DNA of 48,332 nt from Apostichopus parvimensis (GCA_000934455.1 KN885592.1:34598-82929), one strand, 5' to 3'. Counted from the stretch's first letter, positions 24,501 through 35,612 are shown. Notes: generated from the sequence alone by a model not told the origin. Program-made: numbers and translations.

Positions 24501-27500
24501 TATTACGCAGGGCAAATTGTTGATGGTCTTTCGTGACGACCAATGTCAGGAAGAATGGTTGTTTTCATCAAATTCAGATTGCACCAGTGAAATAAAACAA
24601 AATCTTGGAAAGGCCTGTGATCCACAACCTAAATCATGGGAGTTTTTACTGGTTCAAAGCTGCTGTTCTATCCACCAAACCTACACATCATGCCTACTTT
24701 GTACATGCACAATATTATTACCATATCAAATTATACATGGATCGGTGTAACATCCAAGTACAGTACAGCACAACTCTATAAGTGCTTTATTCAAGTTACC
24801 TCATATGGTACCCAAAATTATAAACCTTTTAGGAGAGAGGCAAATTAAGTGCCTTGCACAGCCAAATGATCTGGCCAGGAATGGAACTTACAACATAAGG
24901 TGGCAGCTAGTTCATGGACTAACCAAACTGACCACAACACCCTCCATTACATTAATCCGTCAAACTTGCACATCAAGAAACACTGTATACTTGAATATTT
25001 GATACTCAAACTCATTGTTTGAATATAACAGTACAGAATACAGAAATGTTTATTTTATAGGATTCAATCCTTGTCCTCTTAGGTGAAGACATCATGTCAA
25101 TAGGAGGATGCTTGGGGGAGGGAGAGGGGGTCTGCATTATACTTTCAAACAATAGGCACTCTACTTTCACACAATACGCACTATACAACAGGCATAATTA
25201 TACTTTCACACAATAGGCATACTTTCAAACAATAGGCACTCTACTTTCACACAATAGGCACTAGACAACAGGCATAATTATACTTTCACACAATAGGCAT
25301 TATACTTTCAAACAATAGGCACTCTACTTTCACACAATAGGCACTATACAACAGGCATAATTATACTTTCACACTATATATATGCACTCTACTTTCACAC
25401 AATACGCAATATACTTTCACAATGTGAGCTATACTTTCACACAATACGCACTCTACTTTCACACAATAGGCAATAAACTTTCACAAAATAGGCACTATAC
25501 TTTCACACAGGAGGCGCTATGCTTTCACACAATAGGCGCTACATTTTTAAACAATAGGCAATATACTTTCACACAAAAGGGACTAGATACTTTCACACAA
25601 TATTTAGGCACTAGATACTTTTACACAATATTTAGGCACTATACTTTCACACAATAGGCACTAGATACTTTCACACAATAGGCACTATACTTTCACACAA
25701 TAGGCACTATACTTTCACACCATAGGCACTATAGATACTTTCACAAAATAGGCACTATACTTTCACACAATAGGCACTAGAAACTTTCACACTATAGGCA
25801 CTACAGTAGATACTTTCACACAATAGGCACCAGATACTTTTACACAATAGGCAATATACTTTCACACAATAGGCACTAGATAGTAGATACTTTCACACAA
25901 TAGGCACTAAACTTTCACACAATAGGCACTAGATACTTTCACACAATAGGCACCAGATACTTTTACACAATAGGAACTATACTTTCACACAATAGGCACT
26001 AGATAGTAGATACTTTCACACAATAGGCACTATACTTTCACACAATAGGCACTATACTTTCACACAATAGGTGCTACTGGTCTGCCAAGATCACCTCTAT
26101 TGTGTGATGATGATTTCAGCCTTGCTGCAGGGGATTTAGCTGCAGCAGCTTCTCTTGTAAACACAGATGCTTTCATTCATACTAACAATTCTTTCAGGCA
26201 CGTAGCCAGGAATTTGCCAAGGGAGGGGGGAACCTGTAGGCAAACTATCAGAGCCGTAGATTCTGCATTGAAAACTATCTAAGCAAAGCGCCATGGGTTG
26301 GCTGAAAATGCCTCCCAGATCGCTGGAAATGGCACTTCCCAGGCCTTGTAAGTTGCATCTAAGCTTGAAATTACTAGTGATATCATAAAAACATACAAAA
26401 AAATATGCTCAAGGGGGAGAGGGGGGGGCAGTTGCCCCCTTGGCCCCCCCCCCCTTGACTACATGCCTGAATTCTTTTATAAAATCCAAATCTGTGATAG
26501 TTGGTTCCTTGATGTTGTGTAAATAAAACAATACATTCAAACATACAGGATTTACATAATGAAGGTTGATATGGTACTTTTAACTTACTATACAGCAGCA
26601 TGCCACGGCTATGACTGAAATGATGACACCTAAAGTTATCCATGTGTCTTCAAAGACTGAAAGATAAAGACGATTCACATTGTAATCCTAACATATTTAA
26701 ACAGAGATCGAGGAAAGGACTGTTAACAAACTGCTTATCTACTTCAAAAAGCCTGTTTAACCTCCCACTCCACCCCACACTCCTGGTCACTGCCCTCCTC
26801 CTTCTACATCTACCATCCCATGATCAAACAGTTACAGTAGGGGGTCTAACGATTCGATACTGGTATGATCTTCTTCGGAAGCTAAAGTACTGAATTGAAT
26901 TGAGACTAGAGGAACACAATTAAATGAGACAGATAACAGTCAGCTATAATGTACTGTCCATCTGTCTCTTTAGAAATGTATTCTCAGTCTGTTTTTTTTC
27001 CCAGCAAACTCTTCCAAATCTATTAACTCTTGATGGATTTGCTCATGAATTGCCCACAAGGGTATTTTCATTGCATGCAAAGCCTTAAAGGTGTAAGATG
27101 ACACGCCCCAACAGCTATATAAGACAACTAGGTCTAAATAACAGGCTTCACACTCCTGACTGCCATGAACAAGTGGGGTTTAATTTGTTTACACCAGTTG
27201 TAAGATGAATGCCATCGAGGGTGTAATATACAATATTAATTGCAACTGAGACTGTTGTCTCAGAGCTTAACTGCCATGAACCAGACTTGCTTTAAAACTA
27301 AGAGCAGTGATGAATGGCATGCCAATTTATCGCTTGAACATGCATGACGAGAATTAGTCCATTAACCATACATTGCATTTTTCAGCTCTCTTGACCTCAA
27401 CTTACTGAAACTTTATCTCTCCTGCTAACAGACTGGTTAGTTTGGAAGAGTTGATTTGTTCACACCTTGCCATGTCTGCCTTGATCTGATAGTGATTTGG

Positions 27501-28791
27501 CTACTAGCTGTGTGATGAGTTGCATAATAGACGAATAGGCAGCTCAACTAAGGTGCAAAAAGATGGGACTGACTCACTCAGCTAACCAACTGGAAAAAAC
27601 CTGCTATTCAGTACAAACGGCGGGTTTTTGGATGCAACCTATAGCTAATGAACACTTTTGCGGCATGTGAAGCAGCTTTCATTTTGTTTGATTCTTGGCT
27701 ACCTCATTCTCCCTCCCCCTCCCCCCTACTCCCTTACCTCCCCAGCCCCCAAACCAACACCAGTTTAGTTTACGCTAGCCTTCCTTTCACCAAAGACTGT
27801 ATGCATACATAATTCACGCCTACGCATACTGCAATATTTTCTCGGAATATTGCATGGCTAACCAAAAAGTGTAATGAATAGCTACTGAAGTATTCTCAGC
27901 TGACCAGAGTTGTGGGGGTGGGGAAAATGGAGGTGGGGGGGGTCACCAACAAGTTCTAAAGGAAGACCACAATTTTGTGTAATGTCGCTTGCAAAGTTAT
28001 AGCCATTAATTTATGGGACTACACCATTGTATGTGTGGTGAACCAAGTTAAACCAAGTAGTGTGTCAGCATTCAGCAAGCTGTAAGTCTTGTAGACTACA
28101 GGCTATGAATCATAACATTATAAACAACAGATGTTATGGCTGGGTGCATGCTAATAGTATAGACAGCACCATGATAAGCAATTGGACTACAAATGCTGGC
28201 ATATGTCCCTGCATGTGAACCCTCCAATTGGGGTCATATATAATCATCGCATGAGAGATAAATTATCAGTTTCAGTGAAATAATTAGTCCTGCATAGATG
28301 AACAGCTCGTACTACATTCTACTGTGGTTTTCTGCTCCCAGCTGGCTAAGTAACTTTGCTATTTAAAAGGAAGAAGTTAATTCATAATCATAATCAGTAA
28401 ATATTTTTACAACGATTCAGCGACCACAAATGTGGGAGAAACCTGCAAGGGCCATATATGGGTTTCAACTTATACACATCGGGTGGCTTCCAATTCAACA
28501 TTTTAACTCAAATTTGGAATCTTTTAATTTTTTTTAAAAAGTCATTTCAGATGGGAAAACCGTTGATTGCTCTTGGATGAGAACCCCACCTTACTACTGT
28601 AAGACCCGGCCGGGTATCGAACCCGGAACCTCCCAATTGCTAAAACTGATTGCTTCAAATGCCACCACCTTTATCCACTCGGCCACAGCACCGGTTCTAG
28701 GGAAACCTGTAAATTACTTACTGTAACATTCAGCACCCTCAATTAAAATCGCAAGAACAGCAAACAAAATCCAGCATGCCTGCAGAACCAT
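21251..28791 (-). CDS. Small single-pass membrane protein with PPxY tail, Kazal-less paralogue (3 exons)
   Basis: Exons on the minus strand are 28722-28791, 26589-26656 and 21251-21532, giving 139 residues. GT/AG borders and phases (1, 0) join in frame and match the first and last junctions of the Kazal gene 7 kb away. Residues 1-21 are a good signal peptide (CWILFAVLAILIEGA). Residues 29-46 are a membrane segment ending in CCCI. The tail (47-139) begins PPPPS and ends near LPPSYEEAM, and shares MNTAA and LD-PPSYEEA blocks with the Kazal protein. Only about eight residues would lie outside the membrane. No Kazal-like CGSDGVTY coding sequence was seen in the 2-kb first intron, so the ectodomain exon is lost, highly diverged, or missed. 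The likely role is as a WW-domain adaptor at a membrane, for example recruiting a NEDD4-type ligase (inference). Confidence 0.72.
22620..23365. repeat. Tandem repeat, about 148-bp unit
   Basis: Five diverged units marked by GGCTTCTTGTACTCAATGTG at about 22652, 22789, 22971, 23119 and 23267, plus AGATATCATGTTTACAAGG and TTGACCTCYRSTGA blocks. It lies in intron 2 of the PPxY paralogue. Confidence 0.75.
23642..24017 (-). mobile_element. TTAA-flanked MITE, copy C
   Basis: A full-length copy of 376 bp with TTAA at both borders and both characteristic ends. It lies in intron 2 of the PPxY paralogue. Confidence 0.88.
25138..26075. repeat. Minisatellite, about 21-bp unit ATACTTTCACACAATAGGCAC
   Basis: Roughly 40 copies in about 930 bp, with unit lengths from about 20 to 30 bases because some units carry extra AGATAGT or TTTAGG insertions. 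It lies in intron 2 of the PPxY paralogue. A 91-residue open frame inside is only the repeat read through. Confidence 0.95.
26195..26469. mobile_element. hAT-like MITE with 8-bp TSD (aattcttt)
   Basis: 275 bp. The ends CAGGCACGTAG and CTACATGCCTG are inverted repeats with one mismatch. It is flanked by perfect 8-bp duplications AATTCTTT at 26187-26194 and 26470-26477. An internal block TATCTAAGCAAAGCGCCA and a TGGCACTTCCCAGGCC motif are shared with the elements at 13202 and 30347. Confidence 0.9.
26589..26656 (-). CDS. PPxY paralogue exon 2: membrane segment
   Basis: A 68-base exon between a TATCTTTCAG acceptor and a GTAAGT donor, encoding FEDTWITLGVIISVIA and then VACCCI. Entry phase 1 and exit phase 0 equal those of the membrane exon in the Kazal gene. 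Confidence 0.75.
26657..28721 (-). other. PPxY paralogue intron 1
   Basis: A 2-kb intron in which a Kazal-type exon would be expected by homology with the neighbouring gene. I looked on the minus strand for CGSDGVTY-like coding and found none. A SINE lies at its upstream end. Confidence 0.5.
28536..28695 (-). repeat. tRNA(Ser/Leu)-derived SINE, family 1, copy 2
   Basis: The minus-strand head has GTGGCCGAGTGGATAAAG and GGTTCGATACCC. The body has the CATCTGAAATGACT core, aligning with the copy at 11283. It ends about 25 bases from the donor of the paralogue's first exon. Confidence 0.87.
28722..28791 (-). CDS. PPxY paralogue exon 1: signal peptide
   Basis: 70 coding bases from ATG to a GTAAGT donor in phase 1. 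It encodes 23 residues with a clear signal-peptide core and a likely cleavage after EGA. Phase 1 fits exon 2 directly. Confidence 0.72.
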
Positions 28792-28844
28792 AGTGTTCCC
28801 GTGTTGTATTGAGGTCTCTTCAAAATAATCTAATTAAGATATAA

Positions 28845-29345
28845 GACCTAGGTGAACAAGGGCACTGAAGAAAGAATAAAAATGATCGGTACAGTAAGGG
28901 CTTCATAATTGACACACCTTCAAAAATTTCTAGCAACGATAAAGATTTCACCACCCTCCCCCCCAGTTTTGCACATTTGTTTGGCATTTGGGAAATCTTA
29001 CTCACTAAAAATAACCAAAATTACCTCAGTATGATACCACTACTCTCTGGGACCTGACCTGTCTGAGCTAAGTTAGAGGCTCAGAGCATAGCAAACAGCA
29101 TCCAAAGTCAATGGATGTATACTAAGGCCTACAATACAGTTAGCTTATCGACATGTGTCAATTTAGGGGTATGAAAGAACTTGACAATGCAGACATTTTG
29201 TGGTCAAATTCTGCCCAGCTGTACCTTGTGTAGGCACAGAACAATAAATATTTTGAGATCATTACATTTCTGAGGAACTACACATATGAAAAACGCATAC
29301 AGTTGAGTGATTTTGATTTTTCGTTGATAGACATCGTTAATCAAA
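28845..29345 (+). repeat. Dispersed repeat, copy 1 (pairs with 42845-43706)
   Basis: It aligns with the segment at 42845-43706 through many exact blocks, including GGGACCTGACCTGTC, GGGGTATGAAAGAACTTGAC and GAACAATAAATATTTTGAG. This copy is uninterrupted. It lies just upstream of the PPxY paralogue's first exon. Confidence 0.85.
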
Positions 29346-30346
29346 AAATACTGGGGTATTATCTGTTGTCGACTTCAAAATAATACCGGTTACCTATTGT
29401 ATACCCTTACTCCTTAGATTCTAACTTAGAAATAGAATACTTACTTGAAATATGTGACTTTGGTTCATTTCTTACAGTTCGTTCGGCTTTCCGGATGTCG
29501 TTGCTTTTCGAAAGTTCTTAGTAGTCTAACTAGTCAGATAGTAAATTATAATAAGTAATGGTACCACGTAGTGAATATTACTCAAATAAGAACGATAGCA
29601 ACCAATAGTAATACAGTATCGATTGTCTGAAAAGCGTGAACTTTCGGATAGCTTTGAATGTGTACAATGTGTAAAATGGTCACAGCTATTTTTAAAAATT
29701 GTGGCCTGGTGTGCTGGTAATCATTACCTGAATTGAGAACCAACCTATAATGCACTTTCAGCAAACAAACATTCACTGTGCAGACTAGCACCTCAGGTGA
29801 AAGCAATGTTCTGTTCGACCGTATATCTATAGCCGATTACTTCATGGGGCTTCCCCTGATACTAACCGCATGCGCAGTAGTTATTCTTTGTAGTGCCATG
29901 GCAGAAACTTATGTGCAGTTGAAGAAGAATGATCAGTTAACTTTTTCTTCGTGAATACCCGAAATTCGGCGGATTTTTTCCCGATAAGTTGTTCCAAATT
30001 AATCTCCATTGTTTTCGTCGTATATTGTACGTAATATTGGGAATTTTAGGCTAGAAAGAAGTGACTTTTAATAAATTTGCGCATCGTTTCGGCGATTTGT
30101 TATTGTGTTGTGGTGTACATCAATCATAGTAAAGTCATGGCACTTACTGCCAATTTGGAGAAAAACTGGAGAGTCTGATGTCAACATTTATTATTTCGTG
30201 GGCCGTTACCATGGTAATTTCACGATTGGTCAAATCTTTGCGCCATTTGTTGGCAATAACGGCGAAACCAGTATAGCCTATTTTGTTTAGGAATCGGTTA
30301 CATGGTTACAGGCCATGAGACCGACAGTCTGCGAGACCGTCGGAAG
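29346..30346. other. Intergenic, possible promoter
   Basis: No supported gene. CGCATGCGCA at 29867-29876 resembles an NRF-1 site. A start in good context at 29898 opens only an 18-codon frame (to a TGA at 29952), so any plus-strand gene here is unproven. Confidence 0.35.
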
Positions 30347-30894
30347 CAGGGGCGTCGTGCGAAAATAAATTTTGAGGGGCCCGTGAGCAGGTGATGACTA
30401 TCTAAGCGGAGCGCCACCACAGGTTGGCGCGCAGCGTACAAGAAAATTTTTTGTCTGGCAGACCCCTCAGATTGCAGGAAACGGCACTTCCCGTCCCTTA
30501 TGGCAGCTGCCATAAGGGACGGGAAGTGCCTTACTAGTAAGCAACACCCCTAAAATTGATAACAATTTCCGGCAATTTTTATTTTGGGAAATATTCTCGA
30601 AGGAAGTGATCGCCATTTATTCCTCAGTTTACCAATTCCTCGTCTCCCAGAAGCGCCCAAAATTCAAGAAATCGAAACATTTTTGTGTTGCCTGATCCAT
30701 GATCGCCGCCCATGCCCGTGAGAAGTGGTGAAAAATCCGCAACGACCATCAAAGAGCAATTGACTATTTAGTCTACTTTTCGATTTCGAAAACACTTTTT
30801 TTTTTAAATTATGACAAAATTTTATGACACCTTTGACAAAATTTTTTTGGGGGGGGCCTGTGCCCCCCGGGCCCCAATGGGCACGATGCCACTG
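30347..30894. mobile_element. hAT-like MITE with 8-bp TSD (gtcggaag) and internal palindrome
   Basis: 548 bp. The ends CAGGGGCGTCGTGC and GCACGATGCCACTG are inverted repeats with two mismatches. It is flanked by perfect 8-bp duplications GTCGGAAG at 30339-30346 and 30895-30902. It shares the TATCTAAGCGGAGCGCCACC and GGTTGGCGCGCAGCGTAC core with the elements at 13202 and 26195. It carries a 48-bp perfect palindrome at 30483-30530. Confidence 0.9.
30483..30530. repeat. 48-bp perfect palindrome inside the MITE
   Basis: The left arm begins GGCACTTCCCGTCCC and ends CAG; the right arm is its exact reverse complement, with no spacer, centred on CAGCTG. The arm sequence corresponds to the TGGCACTTCCC block found once in the sister elements. 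Confidence 0.95.
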
Positions 30895-30948
30895 GTCGGA
30901 AGGTCCGCGAGACCGAAATAAAAAAAATCCGCGACACCGAAGTCTATA

Positions 30949-31205
30949 CTACATGTGGAATTCATGCCACATCTCACCCTTCACTTTATCAGAAAATGTG
31001 TTCCCTCTTATTTTCTTAGTTATCGACCACAGATGTTCTACAGTTTCTGCAGCAAACTTGCCAAATTTTGCATCTTTGATATGAAGCTTCACTCTTCTTG
31101 ATAAATGTATGACACATGATGTGAGTGGGGTCTTCAGTTTGAATAGGTCGTCTTCAAATATGTCGTTGATGGCAGCATCATAAAAATCTACAACTCCCTG
31201 TTTCA
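30949..31205 (-). pseudogene. Unidentified ORF fragment, possibly transposon-derived
   Basis: A minus-strand frame ending at TAG (30949) reads about 85 residues of protein-like composition, with FKLKTPLTSC, HLSRRVKLHIKD and DKVKGEMWHEFH. The composition (balanced, charged helix-like) is unlike the AT-rich noise around it. There is no clear start codon, and a poly-A-coded KKK run near 31216 marks the probable upstream limit. It may be a transposon ORF remnant or an exon of an unrecognised gene. I cannot name a family. Confidence 0.35.
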
Positions 31206-32063
31206 ACGCCGTTTCTTTTTTTTTTGTCAGACTGAAGTGTCTACACAAAACGATAAACAACAACATAATATATATCTCAAGGAATTGAGTATATCATTTA
31301 CTGATAGGCTGCCTATCTTAAATGCGGCATAACTGTTGCCCCCAAATATGCTAGAAAAGCAGGGGTTGAGGTCAGCAGGGGTAGGTAAGTAGGGGGTGGC
31401 TAGGTAGGGGTATGCCCTACAAAAGGAGACTAATTTGAATGAGAGAGTCATATTTTTGATGCCTTTATTTCAGTATATTACAGTTTATGATATCATATTA
31501 ATATAAAAAATAATCGGTAACTGGTAATAACTGGTAAATAAAGGAATTTTGCAAGATATTCAGTACGTGTTCTGTCTTCAACTTATAGAAATATACGCTA
31601 CAATTGGTCACAACCTTCATTTTGTAGAACGATATGAAAAGAGATAAAAAATAATGACCAAGCATTGGATTTGCAAACAATAGAAAAAAAGTACCATATT
31701 TTCACCATCTTGATAAACCTTTGCATATACACTGATATTTTGCAAAGAACTTCCATTTCAATTACTGACTTGTATGGCTACTTAATTATACCCTCCATAT
31801 ATATATCACTTGTCAGGCCACTGACCAAAAATAACAAAACTGAAAAATACCTCCTATAATTAATTTACAGGATCGAGACACGATACCAACCAGCATTATT
31901 AGTCTATGTGGTTGAGATACATGTCATGTACAACTTCACCATACAGCTAAAGTAAAACTGATATCTTTTGGGAGACATAGCAGATTTAATGTGCCATGAT
32001 TACCCACAAGGTTGAAGACTTGATCAAGTTTAAACTTGTTACCACCGAGCCACTTTTGCTTCA

Positions 32064-32353
32064 TTTAATAATAATAATAAATGAGACTAATATAGCGCCA
32101 AATCAGTAGACAAACGTCACTGCTGAAGGCCCTTTACAGAGAAAGCAGATTAATTTACAAAAGAACTTTTGAATGTAGAAAGTTTATAGCATGTTCGAAT
32201 GTGATCTGGTAACTTGTTCCAGAGATAAGATCCAGAGTATTCGAAGCTTCTGTAACCATAGGTCTTCAAGCGTGGTTTAGGAACAGTTAAATACAGTTTG
32301 TTGGAGGAACAAAGTTTGCGAGTTGGAATATATGGCAAGACAAGTTGCGACAT
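32064..32353 (-). mobile_element. 3' end of a non-LTR (LINE) retrotransposon
   Basis: The minus-strand frame at 32150-32353 reads PKPRLKTYGYRSFEYSGSYL and then WNKLPDHIR, the C-terminal signature that follows the reverse transcriptase in many animal LINEs. It is followed by a 3' part with TAGCGC and a terminal (ATT)n tail at 32068-32082, typical of CR1/L2/Jockey-like elements. It is 5'-truncated; the rest of the reverse transcriptase is absent. Confidence 0.8.
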
Positions 32354-35300
32354 TTATTTATGTTTATCTTCATGTATTTCTGATGTTTAATTTCTGTAGT
32401 GGAGGTGGTGGGTTTTGCAAATGCAGTATCTAAAAAATATTGCAGCTCTCAACAAGACCTAACGATGGGATTGGTTTCACATATGTCAACCCTTATATTG
32501 GCATTTGACCTTGAACATGTGAACAGAAAAAACAGAAAAAATGTAAAATATTTCCGATCCTTGTGGTACTATGACATCACAGGTTTTACAAAATGACAGC
32601 TCCCAGACCGGCATTTTAAACGAGGATATCTTCCAAACGGAACAAGATTTTTGTCGTAGCTGCTTGAGGGAGCTGTTCATCACATATGATCTCTGTCATC
32701 TAAGTTACAGACGATGGTAGGATTTGTGTCTCCTTTAACAACATTGGACAAAGACAAAGTTTACTCAACTGAGTTAGTTTCCCGAAATAACTGGTAGTTA
32801 AATATGGGATTAGAAATAAGAGTAAACCCCGCATTTAATATGCATTTTGTACAAAGAAAACTTTTTTTGGCCTAATTATGGAAATTTGCAAAATTCTGCA
32901 GAATATGAACTTGAAGAGGACATTGTAATGAGCCAGGTACCCAGTCACTACTTTTCAAAAATATAACGAAAATATGACGAAATATCGATTGAAATACAAA
33001 ACAGATATGAAATACAAGACTTGACCACAAAATGAAGTGACTTAATTAGTAATTTTAATTAAAAATATGCACAAAATTAGCAACAGCATATTCATTCATT
33101 TTACTTTGGTTAGATCAAGGTGTGATAAGGTCCAACACATCAGTACTAGCTCTGATTTTCAAGCCTGAGAAAATTGTGACTTTTCTTAGGAAAATTTTCC
33201 AAAATTTCATCAAAATGTCTTGCGATGGATGGATGGACTAGGTGATATTGAGAAAGATAATTGTAATAAAAGCATATAAGCGTTACCATGATAACACATC
33301 AAAATTGTTTCAAAATTGATCTGGCATTGGGCCTAAAGAACAACCAGTTGGTATCCTTCATGCATTACGCCGCCACATTTCGGCAAATTTGATCAAGTAA
33401 TTAATGCAGGTATTTCTGATTGCCAGGAAGGTTTCAAGCAGCTAGTAATTTGTCTTACTAGTTTAAGCAAACAACAGCAACTCCATCCCAATTCTAATAT
33501 GCAAAGTTTTTTTTTTTTTTTTTTAATATGCAAAGTAATTAATAACAAGTCGTCAACACTCTTTCAAAACTTTTTCCTACAATCAGATCGGCTTTATGAT
33601 TAAATTGAGATGTACATTAGCAGTCTTGTTTCTAATTTGTGCGAAATCTGTACAAATATATTAAAAACAGAAAATATTTTCAGGAATGAAGATATACAGG
33701 CGATGTTGACCAAGAAGATCACTAACTATTTGAACTTGTAAAATTATGAGTCTGCTCAGGTAGTGAAGTAGGAAAACAGTTGAAATACCCCTAAAAACTA
33801 TGACTGGAGTTATTTCAAGTTTCAATTAACATTTGAAAATGCGCCCTTTAATACCACCCCCATAACAGTTTCCCTGCCTCGGGCATTTGAATAGGCTCTC
33901 TCGGTAGATTGCGGGATATTTGAGCTGTGCAAGTGACTTTCCCACGCTCGTTTCCTTTGCTAGGCTTGGCGGGTTGATTATGTAATACACCGGCTAACAT
34001 TCCAGATTAATCACCTTGAAAAGGTGAAGAAGTGGGCAGTGGTGAAAAATGAACGTCAGTTCTAACTAAAGTGCGGATTTTCAAATGAGTTAAGAGGGTA
34101 GATGCTTTTGAATAATGCACATACTACTTGGAATACTACAATTCAAAGTTCTATTTAGATATATATATATAAATAAATATTTAAATGTGAAATTCAAAGC
34201 CCTGGATGGCTCATTGAATTTGTACTAAAACAACATTGAATAAGACTAGCACCAAAATTATTACGTTTTCATTTTAAATACAGCTATTTGTCATCTATCA
34301 TGATCTTCTCAACTGGATGGATAAATTAGACAAGTTCTGGAAGTTAAAAAGCTTGGTATCTTTATAACAGATATGGCAAGTGATAAATTGAGTTTAATTT
34401 GTCAGCCTTAAGAGCTGGCTCATAAAAAATTAGATACTTGATCTTAAATCTGTTGAAGGGATACATCCCCATGGCAAACATTGCTGCACTTTAATATATG
34501 GAAGAAAAAAGCTTTCCACCATTTCAGTTACAACCCTTATCTTGATATCTTGTCCTTGTCAACCTAGTGTGGGGGGTAAAAAATGTCCCCTGACTCCAAA
34601 AAGTGGAACACTGTAGGCAGTCTGTGATGCCATCATGGTATATGTATTTTCAAAATGCATTATTTACCTAAAACAATCTTATTGTTGATTTACCCTTGAA
34701 ATGTGATATATTTGGAATGTTTGCTTAATTAGCTGTCTATCTTTGCTGATCTTAGAACTCCATCAAAATTCAGCTTTTTTCAGAGAAATATTATTTTTCT
34801 CTCAGGATAAATGGTATAATGGTAAATTGTTGACATTATTAACTTGACTCTGTTTTTGCAGATGCATTCGCAAAGTAACACACAGAGATTTATATCTTTG
34901 CCATACAAAATGTTATGAGCATGTGGGTTTGACTGTAAAAAAATGTAAGTGATTTTGCTAAACAATTAAAGTGAGCCACCTGAAATCCCTTAATGCCCTG
35001 TGATATATGTGTTATTAACCACAAGAACTTCTATAACTCACAGAAAAACCTGAATTTGCTTTTTGCAGCATTGCCTTCCTTTGATAGATGTTAAAACTCC
35101 TATTTGTAAGTTTGATAAAAGCTCCAGTGACAGCTATTAATTTATTGCTAACAGATTCAACATCTTCCTCGAAAAATATGAAAGCAAATAATTCCTCTAA
35201 CAGCTGCACAAAATGTTTCAGTACTTAGTATTCTGTTACCTTGGAAACATATCTCAACATAGTATGTATATTATTTTCAAGATAAATATGGTTCTTCTCC

Positions 35301-35483
35301 TCATAGCTTTTATATGCCTTAATAAAAATTGGTTATAGATTGAGTTCAGGTTCCCCCCCCCCTACTACCTCATACGAATTATGTAGAAAATAAGAAGAAA
35401 AACCAAAAACCTCTCATATATATGACCAATTACATGGCTGTGGGATACAGATATCGTAACACTAAACTGATGGTAGTCACATT
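32354..35483. other. Intergenic, no gene seen
   Basis: Mostly AT-rich. It contains a poly-T insertion at 33495-33535 (listed separately) and a less AT-rich island at about 33841-34020 with no good exon. The reductase gene ends at 35484. Confidence 0.45.
33495..33535 (-). repeat. Poly(T) tract between 12-bp direct repeats
   Basis: TAATATGCAAAG occurs at 33495-33506 and again at 33524-33535, separated by about 17 T. On the minus strand this is a poly(A) tail with a target-site duplication and no element body. Confidence 0.75.
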
Positions 35484-35612
35484 TCACTGCGAAGCGGGTC
35501 TTCCCTTATACTGAGGCGTCTTGTTTATCCTCCCTGACTCGATGAGAGAGTACACCATTTCGATGATACAAGGTTTGGGCTGTATTGGTTCGATCTTCAG
35601 TACTTCCCTCAT
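35484..35612 (-). CDS. Reductase exon 8 (C-terminus)
   Basis: It starts in phase 0 after a CGTTCTCAG acceptor and encodes the last 42 residues, including IIEMVYSLIESG, a conserved C-terminal helix of this family, ending at TGA. Confidence 0.88.
   Translation of the reverse strand: MREVLKIEPIQPKPCIIEMVYSLIESGRINKTPQYKGRPASQ

Noticed and set aside
24517-24750. Cysteine-containing 77-residue plus-strand ORF
   Set aside because: No signal peptide, domain spacing or splice support; it lies inside an intron of the minus-strand gene and looks like chance.
25382-25657. 91-residue plus-strand ORF
   Set aside because: It is the 21-bp minisatellite read in frame (TFTQYA-type repeats), not a gene.
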